Assembly: GCF_014873705.1 (NCBI RefSeq)
Contig: NZ_JADBDS010000003.1
Span: 248,001 to 312,000, forward strand
From: Mycobacterium sp. OAS707
Lineage (GTDB): Bacteria > Actinomycetota > Actinomycetes > Mycobacteriales > Mycobacteriaceae
DNA: 64,000 bases
Direction: 5' to 3'
The notes below the pieces were generated by a model. The model did not search any database and was not told where the DNA came from. It saw only the letters and a program-made list of their open reading frames with translations. Below, piece by piece: positions 7,093 through 14,646 of this stretch. Every line of letters starts with the position of its first letter. The first letter of the stretch is position 1. A program made the translations under genes and the position numbers.

Positions 7093-7718
7093 CGTCCGGC
7101 GACGACGCCGTCGCGGCGGCAGCCGAACGCGCCAAGACAACGGCGGCCCGCAACATCCCGGTGTTCGACGATCTACCGCTGCCAGCCGACACCGCCAATT
7201 TGCGTGAGGGCGCCAACCTCAACGACGCGTTGCTCGCCCTGCTGCCGTTGGTAGGCGTGTGGCGCGGCGAGGGTGAGGGCCGCACGGCCGGGCGTGATTA
7301 CCGGTTCGGTCAGCAGATCGTCGTCTCGCACGACGGCGGCGACTACCTGAACTGGGAGGCCCGTTCCTGGCGGCTGACCGAGAGCGGCGACTACGAGGCG
7401 CCCGGTCTGCGGGAAACCGGCTTCTGGCGGTTCGTCAACGACCCGACCGACCCGTCCGAGTCGCAGGCCATCGAGCTGCTGCTCGCCCATTCCGCCGGTT
7501 ACATCGAACTGTTCTATGGCAGCCCGCGCACCCAATCCTCCTGGGAGCTGGTCACCGACGCGTTGGCCCGCAGCAAGTCCGGAATGCTGGTCGGCGGGGC
7601 CAAGCGGCTCTACGGCATCGTCGAGGGTGGCGACCTGGCATATGTGGAAGAACGGGTGGACGCCGACGGCGGCCTGGTCCCGCACCTGTCGGCCCGGCTG
7701 TCACGATTCGTCGGCTGA
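7089..7718 (+). CDS. Nitrobindin-family beta-barrel protein (Rv0813c type)
   Basis: A 209-residue protein whose core (about residues 45-209) is a ten-strand beta barrel related to nitrobindin and fatty-acid-binding proteins. The family signature GxWxGxG is present as GVWRGEGEG (about residue 56), and a His close to the C-terminus (VPHLSARLSR) is in the position of the haem-ligating His of nitrobindins. The GTG at 7089 is coupled to the upstream membrane peptide (GTGA), which argues against the longer frame beginning at 7044. Ligand (haem/NO or lipid) is uncertain. The next gene starts within its stop codon. Confidence 0.85.
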   Translation: MTSGDDAVAAAAERAKTTAARNIPVFDDLPLPADTANLREGANLNDALLALLPLVGVWRGEGEGRTAGRDYRFGQQIVVSHDGGDYLNWEARSWRLTESGDYEAPGLRETGFWRFVNDPTDPSESQAIELLLAHSAGYIELFYGSPRTQSSWELVTDALARSKSGMLVGGAKRLYGIVEGGDLAYVEERVDADGGLVPHLSARLSRFVG

Positions 7719-7978
7719 TGCGGGTGCGACCGATCGCCGTCGGGCTCGCCGCGGCCGGCCTGCTCGCCGCATGTTCGTCGAACACGCCGCCGCCCCAACA
7801 ACAACCGTCGACGTCGGTCACGCCGGCAGGCCACGGAAGTCTCGCGCATTGTCTGAGCGAGCATGGTGTGCCCGCGGCGCCGGGTCCGGCCGCCGGTCCC
7901 CCGCCTGGCGTCGACGAGAGCACCTGGCGCAGCGCCATGCAGGCGTGCTCGTCGCTGGCGCCGGGTCCGGCGAGCTAA
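7718..7978 (+). CDS. Small proline-rich lipoprotein
   Basis: An 86-residue predicted lipoprotein: a signal peptide with lipobox LAAC (about residues 16-19), then a Pro/Gln-rich linker and a short Cys-containing domain (SLAHCLSEHG and MQACSSL) that may hold one disulfide. The ATG overlaps the nitrobindin stop (TGATG), so it is the third gene of that unit. Family and function are not recognised. Its end overlaps the convergent solute-binding gene by 4 bp. Confidence 0.75.
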   Translation: MRVRPIAVGLAAAGLLAACSSNTPPPQQQPSTSVTPAGHGSLAHCLSEHGVPAAPGPAAGPPPGVDESTWRSAMQACSSLAPGPAS

Positions 7979-8826
7979 GCCAGCACGGGCGCCCTGCCCG
8001 CGTCGGTCAGCCACTGCTGCTTAAGCCGGTCCAGCGTGCCGTCCTTGCGGAGGCTGTCGACGGCCCACGATACGCAGCGAGTCAGTGCGCTGCCCTTGTC
8101 CAGCACGACGCCGAACTGCTCGATATCACCTGAGGCGCTTGGCAATTGGCCCACCATCAACCCGTTGCGCAGCTCGTTGGCGACGGAGAACGCTGTTGGC
8201 AGGTCGGCCACCAGTGCATCGATTTCGCCGTTGCTCAGCGCAATTTTGGCGTCGCCGTTGGTGTTGTACACCTCGACAGGAAAGTCACCGTTCACCGATG
8301 TCGCCGCGGTGTAACTGGTGGTACCGACCTGCACACCCAGTCGCAGCGCCTTGAGCTGCTGCACGGTCTTGACGGCCGCCGCCGGTGACGTCTTGATCGT
8401 GACGACCGCCTGCGTCACGTCGAAATACGGCGAGGAGAAATCCACTGCGGCCTTGCGCTGTTCGGTGATCGAGAACTCAGATAGGTTGGCGTCGAACGTC
8501 TTTGGCCCAAAAGCCAGCGCCGTGTTGAATGGCATCCGTACCCACCGCACCTCGTCGTCCGTGTACTTCATCTTGGCCGCGATGGCATAGGCGAGCGCAG
8601 CCTCGAATCCCTCACCGCTGGCGGGGTTGTCGCCCATGTACCACGGCGGGTACACCGGTTGGTCGGTGCCGAAGGTGAAGATGCCGGGATACAGCGTTCC
8701 GAGATTGTCCTTCGTGCACTTGTCTGCCGTGCCGGTGGCGGTCCGCTCGGAGATCGGCGCGCATGCGGTGGCTACTGCGACGGCCGCGACGGCCAGCCTC
8801 CACACGTTGCCCATGGGGCGCATCAT
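7975..8826 (-). CDS. Polar amino-acid-type ABC substrate-binding lipoprotein
   Basis: A 283-residue type II periplasmic-binding protein (SBP family 3). The signal sequence ends in the lipobox-like VATAC (about residues 18-22). Domain features: PPWYMGDNPASGEGFEAALAYAIAAKM, where family members open the ligand cleft; FDANLSEFSITEQRKAAVDFSSPYF, the classical SBP3 signature; and QTVxxL-type hinge segments. No permease or ATPase gene is adjacent, so it is an orphan receptor here, probably for a polar amino acid. M1 is at 8826; ATGs at 8823 and 8814 are alternatives. Confidence 0.82.
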   Translation of the reverse strand: MMRPMGNVWRLAVAAVAVATACAPISERTATGTADKCTKDNLGTLYPGIFTFGTDQPVYPPWYMGDNPASGEGFEAALAYAIAAKMKYTDDEVRWVRMPFNTALAFGPKTFDANLSEFSITEQRKAAVDFSSPYFDVTQAVVTIKTSPAAAVKTVQQLKALRLGVQVGTTSYTAATSVNGDFPVEVYNTNGDAKIALSNGEIDALVADLPTAFSVANELRNGLMVGQLPSASGDIEQFGVVLDKGSALTRCVSWAVDSLRKDGTLDRLKQQWLTDAGRAPVLA

Positions 8827-8861
8827 CGCGCACCCAGCTAACTCACGCCAGCTTCACAGGG

Positions 8862-9959
8862 ATGCTGGGCAGTCAAGCGGGTATTCGCCTCGGCGTGACG
8901 TCGTTGCCGTCGTGGGTGCTGCTGTGCGTTTTCCTCCTCTGCGCGATCGTGATCTGGGCGGCCGGCGTCAAATTGTCCGATGCCACCGACGTGCTGTCCC
9001 AACGGTGGCACCTCGGGTCGGCATTGGGCGGAATCCTCCTGTTGGCGATTGCCACCAACCTGCCCGAGATCGCGATCACGACCAGCGCGGCGCTGGCGCA
9101 TCAACTCGACGTCGCGGTCGGCAACATCCTCGGCGGCATCGCGATCCAGACGGTAGTGCTGGTGGCACTCGACGCCGCCGGCGTGCGGCCCCGTAAGCCG
9201 TTGACTTACCTGGCGGCATCGCTGACCCTCGTCCTCGAGGGCGCGTTGGTGGTGGCGTTGTTGGTTGTGGTGGTGATGTCGACGCAACTGCCACCGGAGC
9301 TGATCGTCTGGCGGGTCACACCGGGTGCCGCGTTGATAGCCGTCATCTGGGCGGTGGGTCTGCTCTTGGTGCGCCGCGGTGACCGGGAGTTGCCGTGGCA
9401 TGAGGGCGGTCACGCACCGGGCAGCCAGCAGAAGCCGCCCGGCCATTCCGCAAAGACCAACGCCGACAAGGCAACTCAGGGAGGTGTCAGCACGGCCCGG
9501 ACCGTGACGGTGTTCGCGGTCGCGGCGGTCGCCACCTTGGTCGCGGGCGTCTATATCGAACGCAGCGGCGAAGCGGTGTTCGGGCGCTGGGGGATGTCCG
9601 GCGTGGTCTTCGGTGCGACCGTGTTGGCGGCCGCCACCTCATTGCCGGAATTGTCCACCGGGCTCACGTCGACCCGCCTTGGCGATTACAAGCTGGCGGT
9701 CAGCGACATCTTTGGCGGCAATGCGTTCCTTCCGGTGCTCTTCCTGCTCGCAGAAGTGCTGTCGGGATCCGCCGTCTTACCGTTGGCACACCACACCGAC
9801 ATCTACCTCACCGCGCTGGCGGCGTTGCTCACGGTGGTCTACATGGTCGGATTGGTGTTTCGCCCGGAGCGCCAATGGTTGCGCATGGGGCTGGATTCGA
9901 TCGTCGTGCTCGTGCTCTACATCGTCGGCATCGTCGGACTGGCCTTCATCAGCGGCTAG
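8862..9959 (+). CDS. Sodium/calcium (cation) exchanger family membrane protein
   Basis: A 365-residue antiporter of the Ca/cation superfamily with about ten transmembrane helices in two inverted halves, each carrying an alpha repeat: ATNLPEIAITTSAAL in the N-half and ATSLPELSTGLTSTRLGDYKLAVSDIFGGN in the C-half. The acidic residues of these repeats bind the exchanged cation. A hydrophilic loop (about residues 175-205) separates the halves. The start is uncertain: ATG 8862, or GTG 8895 which begins closer to the first helix. It is divergent from the solute-binding gene. The physiological ion is not determinable from sequence. Confidence 0.8.
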   Translation: MLGSQAGIRLGVTSLPSWVLLCVFLLCAIVIWAAGVKLSDATDVLSQRWHLGSALGGILLLAIATNLPEIAITTSAALAHQLDVAVGNILGGIAIQTVVLVALDAAGVRPRKPLTYLAASLTLVLEGALVVALLVVVVMSTQLPPELIVWRVTPGAALIAVIWAVGLLLVRRGDRELPWHEGGHAPGSQQKPPGHSAKTNADKATQGGVSTARTVTVFAVAAVATLVAGVYIERSGEAVFGRWGMSGVVFGATVLAAATSLPELSTGLTSTRLGDYKLAVSDIFGGNAFLPVLFLLAEVLSGSAVLPLAHHTDIYLTALAALLTVVYMVGLVFRPERQWLRMGLDSIVVLVLYIVGIVGLAFISG

Positions 9960-9977
9960 CCGACGGCAGACATGAAG

Positions 9978-10030
9978 CGGCCCCCGAGCCGTTGTACCTG
10001 GTTGGACAAAACCGAGAGGCTCGGGGGCCG
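9978..10030. terminator. 13-bp perfect inverted repeat after the exchanger gene
   Basis: CGGCCCCCGAGCC (9978-9990) and its exact complement GGCTCGGGGGCCG (10018-10030), with a 27-nt loop that contains a further TTGT/ACAA pairing. It starts 18 bp after the exchanger stop, so it could terminate that gene on the plus strand, while on the minus strand it lies inside the UGA-containing frame. It has no U tract. Confidence 0.5.
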
Positions 10031-10120
10031 GGTGACTGCGGGGAATTCGCCAGCGCGCGCGGAGGACTCCCCGTGCGCTGCTAGCTCGCAGCCACCTCAC
10101 ATGTCCGTAAGTCAATCAAT

Positions 10121-10131
10121 TGGTCGGACCA
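10121..10131. promoter_or_regulatory. FadR/GntR-like operator core
   Basis: TGGTCGGACCA is a perfect match to the TGGTNNNACCA core used by FadR-subfamily GntR regulators. It lies within the opening codons of the UGA-containing frame. No GntR gene is in the window, and the palindrome is short, so it may be coincidental. Confidence 0.3.
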
Positions 10132-10144
10132 CCTCCTTCCTTGT

Positions 10145-10160
10145 GTACGGCCGACCGTAC
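10145..10160. promoter_or_regulatory. Palindrome upstream of the UGA-containing frame
   Basis: GTACGG-CCGA-CCGTAC: perfect 6-bp arms and a 4-bp spacer, 13 bp upstream of the GTG at 10132. It could be a repressor operator or a 5' hairpin of the minus-strand transcript. Confidence 0.4.
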
Positions 10161-10187
10161 CCTCGCATCCGCACGGCGACAACCGAT

Positions 10188-11096
10188 TTAGCGCACTTTC
10201 GGTGTCTCGAACCAACGCACTCGTTGGGCGGCGACGGGCTCGTGCTTGCCCTTGACCGTGACGTGCTCGAGCGGACCGGCCGGTTCGTCGAGAAATCGCG
10301 CGAGGCGTTCGGCCACGATGACCTCGCCACTGCTTGCGCAGGACTGCAGCCGGGCCGCGGTGTTCACGACGTCACCGATGGCCGTGAAGTCACTGACCGC
10401 AGTGCCCCCGCCGATGTTGCCGACGAACGCTTCGCCGTAATCGAGGCCGATACCGAGGTCCAGCGCCGCACCTTCGCGACTGCCATAGCCCAGCCCTTCG
10501 AGCAGCCTGCGGGCATGGTCGAGCATCACGTTGGCCACCGTTCGCCGGTCGTCATCCTCGGGTGACCATGAGCTCCCTGCGACAAAGATCGGCAGATAAA
10601 GCGCCATGACCTCGTCGCCGATCAGCTTGTCGATCAGCGCTTCCGGGAAGAGCACGTCTTCTGCGACGGAATACAACCGGCGCAGCAGCGCGCTCGCCTC
10701 CTGCGGGGTGATGGACTCCGAACGCGTGGTGAAGCCCCGCAGGTCGGCGAACATGACGCCGACCTCTGTGGTGATGCCACCCGGCGGCGCCAGCTCGACG
10801 CACGTCGCACACAGCGTCGGATTCTTCCGGGACGGGCGAAAACCCAGCGGCCGAACCAACCGGCTGCCGATTCCGGCGAACGGCGCGCCGCACATGCCGC
10901 ACCGCGGGCTGGCCGGCAGTGAGCGTAGGACGCGATGTACCGCCCGCGTGCTGGTGATGGTGGAGAACTCGAAGTAGGCCTGCCAGTCGCCCGGTGTCAG
11001 CGGCTCTCCAGGCCGCCTTCCCGCGTGCCTGATCAAGCGGCGCAACGCCAGCCGCTGCCACCTCGTCAGCCGTTCGTCAGCCGACCCGTCCCCCAC
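10188..11096 (-). CDS. Class III adenylate/guanylate cyclase with zinc-ribbon-like N-domain
   Basis: About 302 residues. The catalytic domain (about 118-295) shows VMFADLRGFTT with the first metal-binding Asp, IGDEVMALYLPIF with the second, and GLDYGEAFVGNIGG followed by DFTAIGDVVNTAARLQ, the usual class III cyclase core that makes cAMP (or cGMP) from the NTP. The N-terminal part carries two Cys pairs, CGMC and CATC, about 30 residues apart, resembling a zinc ribbon and possibly a redox or metal sensor. I chose the GTG at 11096, 32 bp after the aminodeoxychorismate lyase gene; the open frame extends farther but overlaps that gene. Confidence 0.82.
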   Translation of the reverse strand: MGDGSADERLTRWQRLALRRLIRHAGRRPGEPLTPGDWQAYFEFSTITSTRAVHRVLRSLPASPRCGMCGAPFAGIGSRLVRPLGFRPSRKNPTLCATCVELAPPGGITTEVGVMFADLRGFTTRSESITPQEASALLRRLYSVAEDVLFPEALIDKLIGDEVMALYLPIFVAGSSWSPEDDDRRTVANVMLDHARRLLEGLGYGSREGAALDLGIGLDYGEAFVGNIGGGTAVSDFTAIGDVVNTAARLQSCASSGEVIVAERLARFLDEPAGPLEHVTVKGKHEPVAAQRVRWFETPKVR

Positions 11097-11128
11097 CCAT
11101 CCAGGATGTCGTATGGGTGGGTGCGACG

Positions 11129-12007
11129 TCAGCGATCGCTCAAGATGGCCTCGTCGACCAGCTCGGCGATCTCGCCGGCCAGCGGCGCAGACGACAGCGG
11201 CTTGCCATCCAGCGTATGCACCCGCGCGGCGAGCGTGATGCTCGAAACCAGCCAAACTCCTTGTGCGGCAAACAGATCGGCTGGCCGCAGATTGCGGTAG
11301 TCGCAGTCGTAGCCCTTGTTGCGCGCCACCTCGAACAGTGCCTGTTGCGTGGTGCCGCGCAGAATCGGATACCACGGCGGCGGCGTCAGTAGCGCGGGGT
11401 TCCCATCGAGTTCGGTCGCGATCACCACCGTCGACCGCGGCCCCTCCAGGACGTAGCCGTCAGAGCTGACGAAGATCACGTCCCCGGCACCCTGCTGCTC
11501 CGCATGCCGCAGCGCTGCCATGTTCACCGCGTAGGACAACGTCTTCGCACCCGCCAGCAGCCACGGCATGTCGGACGCCCCTTCGGCGGGCAGGCCGCGC
11601 GCCAGCGTCACCGCCGCCACGCCGTTACGCCTGGCCTCGGCGACCCGCGCGGCCAATTGCCCGATTGTCGCGAACGCCGTCGGCGGCGATCCGCTTTCCC
11701 TGCCGCGGCTGTACACCAGCCGAAGCACGCCCTCGCCTTCGCCATCGGCAAGCCAGCGTGCTACCCCCGCAGCGACGGCCGCCCGCCACTGCGGCAGGTC
11801 GGGCTCGGGCAGATCGGCCATTCGCGCCGACTGCGTCAACCGGGCCAGGTGCGCCTCCAGTAGGCATGGGCTGCCGTCGCGCACCAACAGCGTTTCGAAG
11901 ACGCCGTCGCCGCGCACCGCTGCCAGATCGTCTGCGAAAAGCAGTGGCGCCGCGGGGTCGTGCAGTTGGCCGTCGAGGGTGACTACGACTCCGGGTTGGC
12001 TGGCCAT
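11129..12007 (-). CDS. Aminodeoxychorismate lyase-like PLP enzyme (Rv0812 type)
   Basis: A 292-residue class IV fold-type PLP enzyme. Visible features: RGDGVFETL near residue 32, the PLP lysine in AGAKTLSYAVN (K155), DVIFVSSDGYVLEGPRSTVVI, and the phosphate-binding GTTQQALFEVA. These fit 4-amino-4-deoxychorismate lyase (PabC), which makes p-aminobenzoate for folate, or a D-amino-acid/branched-chain aminotransferase relative. A leaderless -10 (TAGGCT) lies 8 nt upstream. It is divergent from the folate-binding ygfZ gene, and the cyclase follows it on the same strand. Confidence 0.82.
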   Translation of the reverse strand: MASQPGVVVTLDGQLHDPAAPLLFADDLAAVRGDGVFETLLVRDGSPCLLEAHLARLTQSARMADLPEPDLPQWRAAVAAGVARWLADGEGEGVLRLVYSRGRESGSPPTAFATIGQLAARVAEARRNGVAAVTLARGLPAEGASDMPWLLAGAKTLSYAVNMAALRHAEQQGAGDVIFVSSDGYVLEGPRSTVVIATELDGNPALLTPPPWYPILRGTTQQALFEVARNKGYDCDYRNLRPADLFAAQGVWLVSSITLAARVHTLDGKPLSSAPLAGEIAELVDEAILSDR

Positions 12008-12015
12008 GGCGTAGC

Positions 12016-12021
12016 AGCCTA
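12016..12021 (-). promoter_or_regulatory. -10 box of the aminodeoxychorismate lyase-like gene
   Basis: TAGGCT on the minus strand, 8 nt before the ATG at 12007; leaderless arrangement. Confidence 0.5.
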
Positions 12022-12026
12022 GCCCG

Positions 12027-12032
12027 TAGAGT
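12027..12032 (+). promoter_or_regulatory. -10 box of ygfZ
   Basis: TAGAGT (TANNNT), 7 nt before the ATG at 12040; leaderless. It lies only 5 bp from the divergent -10 of the neighbouring gene. Confidence 0.6.
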
Positions 12033-12039
12033 TGAAGGC

Positions 12040-13113
12040 ATGTCCGCAGTTCCCGCGCCTGAGACCGGACCGGACGCAGGTGCCGTGTGGCACTACGGCG
12101 ACCCCCTTGGCGAGCAGCGCTCGGCCGCCGACCACGCCGTCGTCGTCGACCGCTCGCACCGGGCCGTGCTGACGCTCACCGGCAGTGAGCGCAAGAGCTG
12201 GCTGCACAACATCTCCTCGCAGCACGTCAGCGAGCTCCCAGATGGCGCGGTCACGCAGAATCTGAGCCTCGACATGCAGGGACGTGTCGAAGATCACTGG
12301 ATCCAGACCGAGCTCGACGGCGTCACTTATCTGGACACCGAGCCATGGCGCGGCGAACCGCTGCTCGCGTTCCTGCGCAAGATGGTGTTCTGGTCCGACG
12401 TCGCGGTCGAACCGGCCGAACTGGCGGTGTTGTCACTACTCGGCCCGCGGCTGGCCGATCCCGAGGTGCTCGAGGCGCTCGGCGTCGATTCGCTGCCCGG
12501 CGAAGGCACCGCTGTGGCGCTCGAAAGCGGCGGTTTTCTGCGGCGAATGCCAGGTAAAGGCATCGAGTTGGACCTTGTCGTACCCCGCGAACAAGCCGCC
12601 CAGTGGCGACAGCGACTCGTGGACGCCGGGGTCAGGCCTGCAGGCGTGTGGGCATACGAAGCCCATCGGGTGGCGGCGCTGCGGCCGCGTCTTGGCGTGG
12701 ACACCGACGAGCGGACCATCCCGCATGAGGTCGGTTGGATCGGCACGGCCGTGCACCTCGACAAGGGTTGCTACCGCGGCCAGGAAACCGTCGCTCGCGT
12801 CCATAACCTGGGCAAACCGCCGCGCATGCTGGTGCTCGTTCAGCTGGACGGCTCGGCGGATCGCCCGGCAACCGGCGATCCTCTGCTGGCGGGCGGGCGC
12901 AGCGTCGGCAGGCTGGGCACCGTCATCGACCACGTCGACGACGGGCCCATCGCCTTGGCGCTGCTCAAGCGTGGCCTGCCGGCGGACACGCCGTTGACCA
13001 CGGGCGGGGAAACGGAGGTCGCGGCGGTGATCGATCCCGATTCGCTACCCCCCGCCGATGTGGTCGGAGCGGGCCGAGTCGCGGTGGAACAGCTGCGCGG
13101 CCGCGGGCGTTGA
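12040..13113 (+). CDS. ygfZ: YgfZ/GcvT-like folate-binding protein (Fe-S cluster repair)
   Basis: A 357-residue member of the YgfZ/CAF17 family, related to the glycine-cleavage T protein. These proteins bind folate and help assemble or repair certain iron-sulfur enzymes. The diagnostic KGCYRGQE motif (consensus K-G-C-Y-x-G-Q-E), with its reactive Cys, is at about residues 244-251, following the typical IPHEVGWIGTAVHLD lead-in. The ATG at 12040 is leaderless. The divergent neighbour is a putative folate-pathway enzyme, which fits a shared folate link but is not proof of one. Confidence 0.92.
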   Translation: MSAVPAPETGPDAGAVWHYGDPLGEQRSAADHAVVVDRSHRAVLTLTGSERKSWLHNISSQHVSELPDGAVTQNLSLDMQGRVEDHWIQTELDGVTYLDTEPWRGEPLLAFLRKMVFWSDVAVEPAELAVLSLLGPRLADPEVLEALGVDSLPGEGTAVALESGGFLRRMPGKGIELDLVVPREQAAQWRQRLVDAGVRPAGVWAYEAHRVAALRPRLGVDTDERTIPHEVGWIGTAVHLDKGCYRGQETVARVHNLGKPPRMLVLVQLDGSADRPATGDPLLAGGRSVGRLGTVIDHVDDGPIALALLKRGLPADTPLTTGGETEVAAVIDPDSLPPADVVGAGRVAVEQLRGRGR

Positions 13114-13277
13114 GGTAGTCGGCTGACTGATCGGGCCTGACTCACGGCTCAGCCGGGAGCGGGCCTGCCAGCACGCGACAGCCGGGCACGGTAAAGTGTT
13201 GGCAGGACAATAAAGACACACAGATCGGAGCCGCCTAAAAATTGGGCCGCTCCGTTATTGCGCGAGGGGGTACCCCC

Positions 13278-13469
13278 ATGGGCCGCGGCCGGGCTAAGGC
13301 AAAGCAGACCAAGGTTGCTCGTGAGCTCAAATACAGCTCACCGCAGACTGATTTCACCCAACTTCAGCGCGAGCTGGCTGGGTCGGACGGCTCTGGCGAT
13401 CTCAACGGCACCGACGGATCGGGTGACGAATGGGCGCCCGATGAGGACGACTGGCGCATCAAGCCCTAG
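13278..13469 (+). CDS. DUF3073 small basic/acidic protein (Rv0810c type)
   Basis: A 63-residue actinobacterial DUF3073 protein: a basic start (MGRGRAKAKQTKVARELKY), then a Ser/Gly/Asp-rich middle and an acidic WAPDEDDWRIKP end. The ATG at 13278 has a G-rich ribosome site (GAGGGGG, about 7 nt upstream). The 164-bp gap before it holds a possible 5' leader hairpin (GGAGC/GCTCC around an AAAAATT loop, 13227-13253). The function is unknown; the N-terminal KKxK-like composition suggests nucleic-acid binding. Its stop overlaps the convergent purM stop by 4 bp. Confidence 0.88.
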   Translation: MGRGRAKAKQTKVARELKYSSPQTDFTQLQRELAGSDGSGDLNGTDGSGDEWAPDEDDWRIKP

Positions 13470-14539
13470 AAGCGGGGGTGCTGGCCCACCAGGCTGGCAC
13501 GGGCGCTGTCCTTGCTGCCCTTCTTGACGGTGCCAAGCGTCCAGCAATCCAGATGCCTGGCGGTCAACACGGCCAGCGCGCGGTCGGTGTCCTCCGGCGC
13601 GACGACGGCGACCATGCCGACACCCATGTTGAACGTCTTCTCCATCTCCACCCGGTCGACGCGGCCACGCTGCGCGATCATCCCGAACACCGGCGCGGGC
13701 GTCCACGTCCCGCGGTCGATTTCGGCGACGAGGCCGTGGGGGATGACACGCTCGAGGTTTCCGGCCAGCCCGCCCCCGGTGACATGGCAGAACGTCCGGA
13801 CCTGGGTTTCGGCGGCCAGCGCTAGGCAGTCCTTGGCGTAGATGCGGGTCGGCTCGAGCAACTCTTCGCCGAGGGTGCGGCCGAACTCCTCGACATGGCC
13901 CGCCAGGTTCATCCGGTCGATCTCCAGCAGCACCTTGCGCGCCAACGAGTAGCCGTTGGAATGCAGGCCCGTCGCCGCCATCGCGATGATCACGTCGCCG
14001 GGCTTGACCCGCTCAGGTCCCAGCACGTCGTCGGCCTCAACCACGCCGACGCCGGTGGCCGAGATGTCGTAGTGGTCGGGTGCCATCAGTCCCGGGTGTT
14101 CGGCGGTTTCGCCGCCGAGCAGCGCGCAGCCGGCCATCACGCAGCCGTTGGCGATGCCTGACACCAGTTCGCTGACCCGTTCGGGAACCGTGCGGCCGAC
14201 GGCGATGTAGTCCTGCAGGAACAACGGCTCTGCGCCGCACACGACCAGGTCGTCGACCACCATCGCGACCAGGTCGATGCCGACCGTGTCGTGCTTGTCC
14301 ATGGCCTGGGCGACGGCCAGCTTGGTGCCGACACCGTCGGTCGACGAAGCCAGCAGCGGTTCGCGGTAGCCGCCGCGCAGCGCGAACAGCCCGGCGAATC
14401 CGCCGAGCCCGCCGCGCACTTCGGGTCTGGTGGCCTTCATGGCCAGCGGTTTGAACAATTCGACGGCGCGGTCACCGGCTTCGATGTCCACCCCAGCCGA
14501 TGCGTAGGAGATGCCGTGTTGTTCGGCTTGATCCGTCAT
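13466..14539 (-). CDS. purM: Phosphoribosylformylglycinamidine cyclo-ligase PurM
   Basis: Fifth step of de novo purine synthesis: ATP-dependent closure of FGAM to AIR. A 357-residue PurM-fold protein. Visible: YASAGVDIEAGDRAVELFK at the N-terminus, GGFAGLF, the ATP site DGVGTKL, GIDLVAMVVDDLVVCGAEPLF, ETAEHPGLM and HVTGGGLAGNLERV. I chose the ATG at 14539, where a TAGCCT -10 box lies 8 nt upstream, over a TTG at 14548. It is convergent with the DUF3073 gene. In this genome purM is not adjacent to purF, because several genes separate them. Confidence 0.96.
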   Translation of the reverse strand: MTDQAEQHGISYASAGVDIEAGDRAVELFKPLAMKATRPEVRGGLGGFAGLFALRGGYREPLLASSTDGVGTKLAVAQAMDKHDTVGIDLVAMVVDDLVVCGAEPLFLQDYIAVGRTVPERVSELVSGIANGCVMAGCALLGGETAEHPGLMAPDHYDISATGVGVVEADDVLGPERVKPGDVIIAMAATGLHSNGYSLARKVLLEIDRMNLAGHVEEFGRTLGEELLEPTRIYAKDCLALAAETQVRTFCHVTGGGLAGNLERVIPHGLVAEIDRGTWTPAPVFGMIAQRGRVDRVEMEKTFNMGVGMVAVVAPEDTDRALAVLTARHLDCWTLGTVKKGSKDSARASLVGQHPRF

Positions 14540-14547
14540 CGACAGCA

Positions 14548-14553
14548 AGGCTA
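14548..14553 (-). promoter_or_regulatory. -10 box of purM
   Basis: TAGCCT on the minus strand, 8 nt before the ATG at 14539; leaderless or near-leaderless. Confidence 0.5.
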
Positions 14554-14646
14554 CCGTCGTTGCCCACCCGCCGGTAACCGGTCGATCATCAGCCTTCCCG
14601 CAGATCGGCTCGCACGATCACCTCCGGTGTGAGAACGTGACCGACC

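Larger units (their letters stand above)
9956..10132 (-). other. Candidate small ORF with two in-frame UGA codons
   Basis: On the minus strand a GTG at 10132 is preceded at 5 nt by AAGGA and opens GTG GTC CGA CCA ATT GAT. It then meets TGA (10114-10112), four sense codons, a second TGA (10099-10097) and 46 sense codons with about 78% GC at third positions (I counted by hand), ending at TAG 9958-9956. The last part reads GGCELAAHG...RPPSLSVLSNQVQRLGG...SAVG. The residue after the second UGA is followed by G-G-C, so a UGA read as Sec would make a U-x-x-C pair. It could be a recoded small protein, a decayed gene, or a structured RNA that is not translated. I cannot assign a family. Confidence 0.35.

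Noticed and set aside
9777..10115. Long minus-strand open frame (112 codons) opposite the exchanger gene end
   Set aside because: Arg/Pro-rich, poor third-position bias, and its distal half is the antisense of a clear membrane transporter. The other frame (with UGA codons) is the better coding candidate.
11097..11375. N-terminal extension of the cyclase frame
   Set aside because: It overlaps the aminodeoxychorismate lyase-like gene on the same strand; the product there is Arg-rich and unrelated to cyclases.
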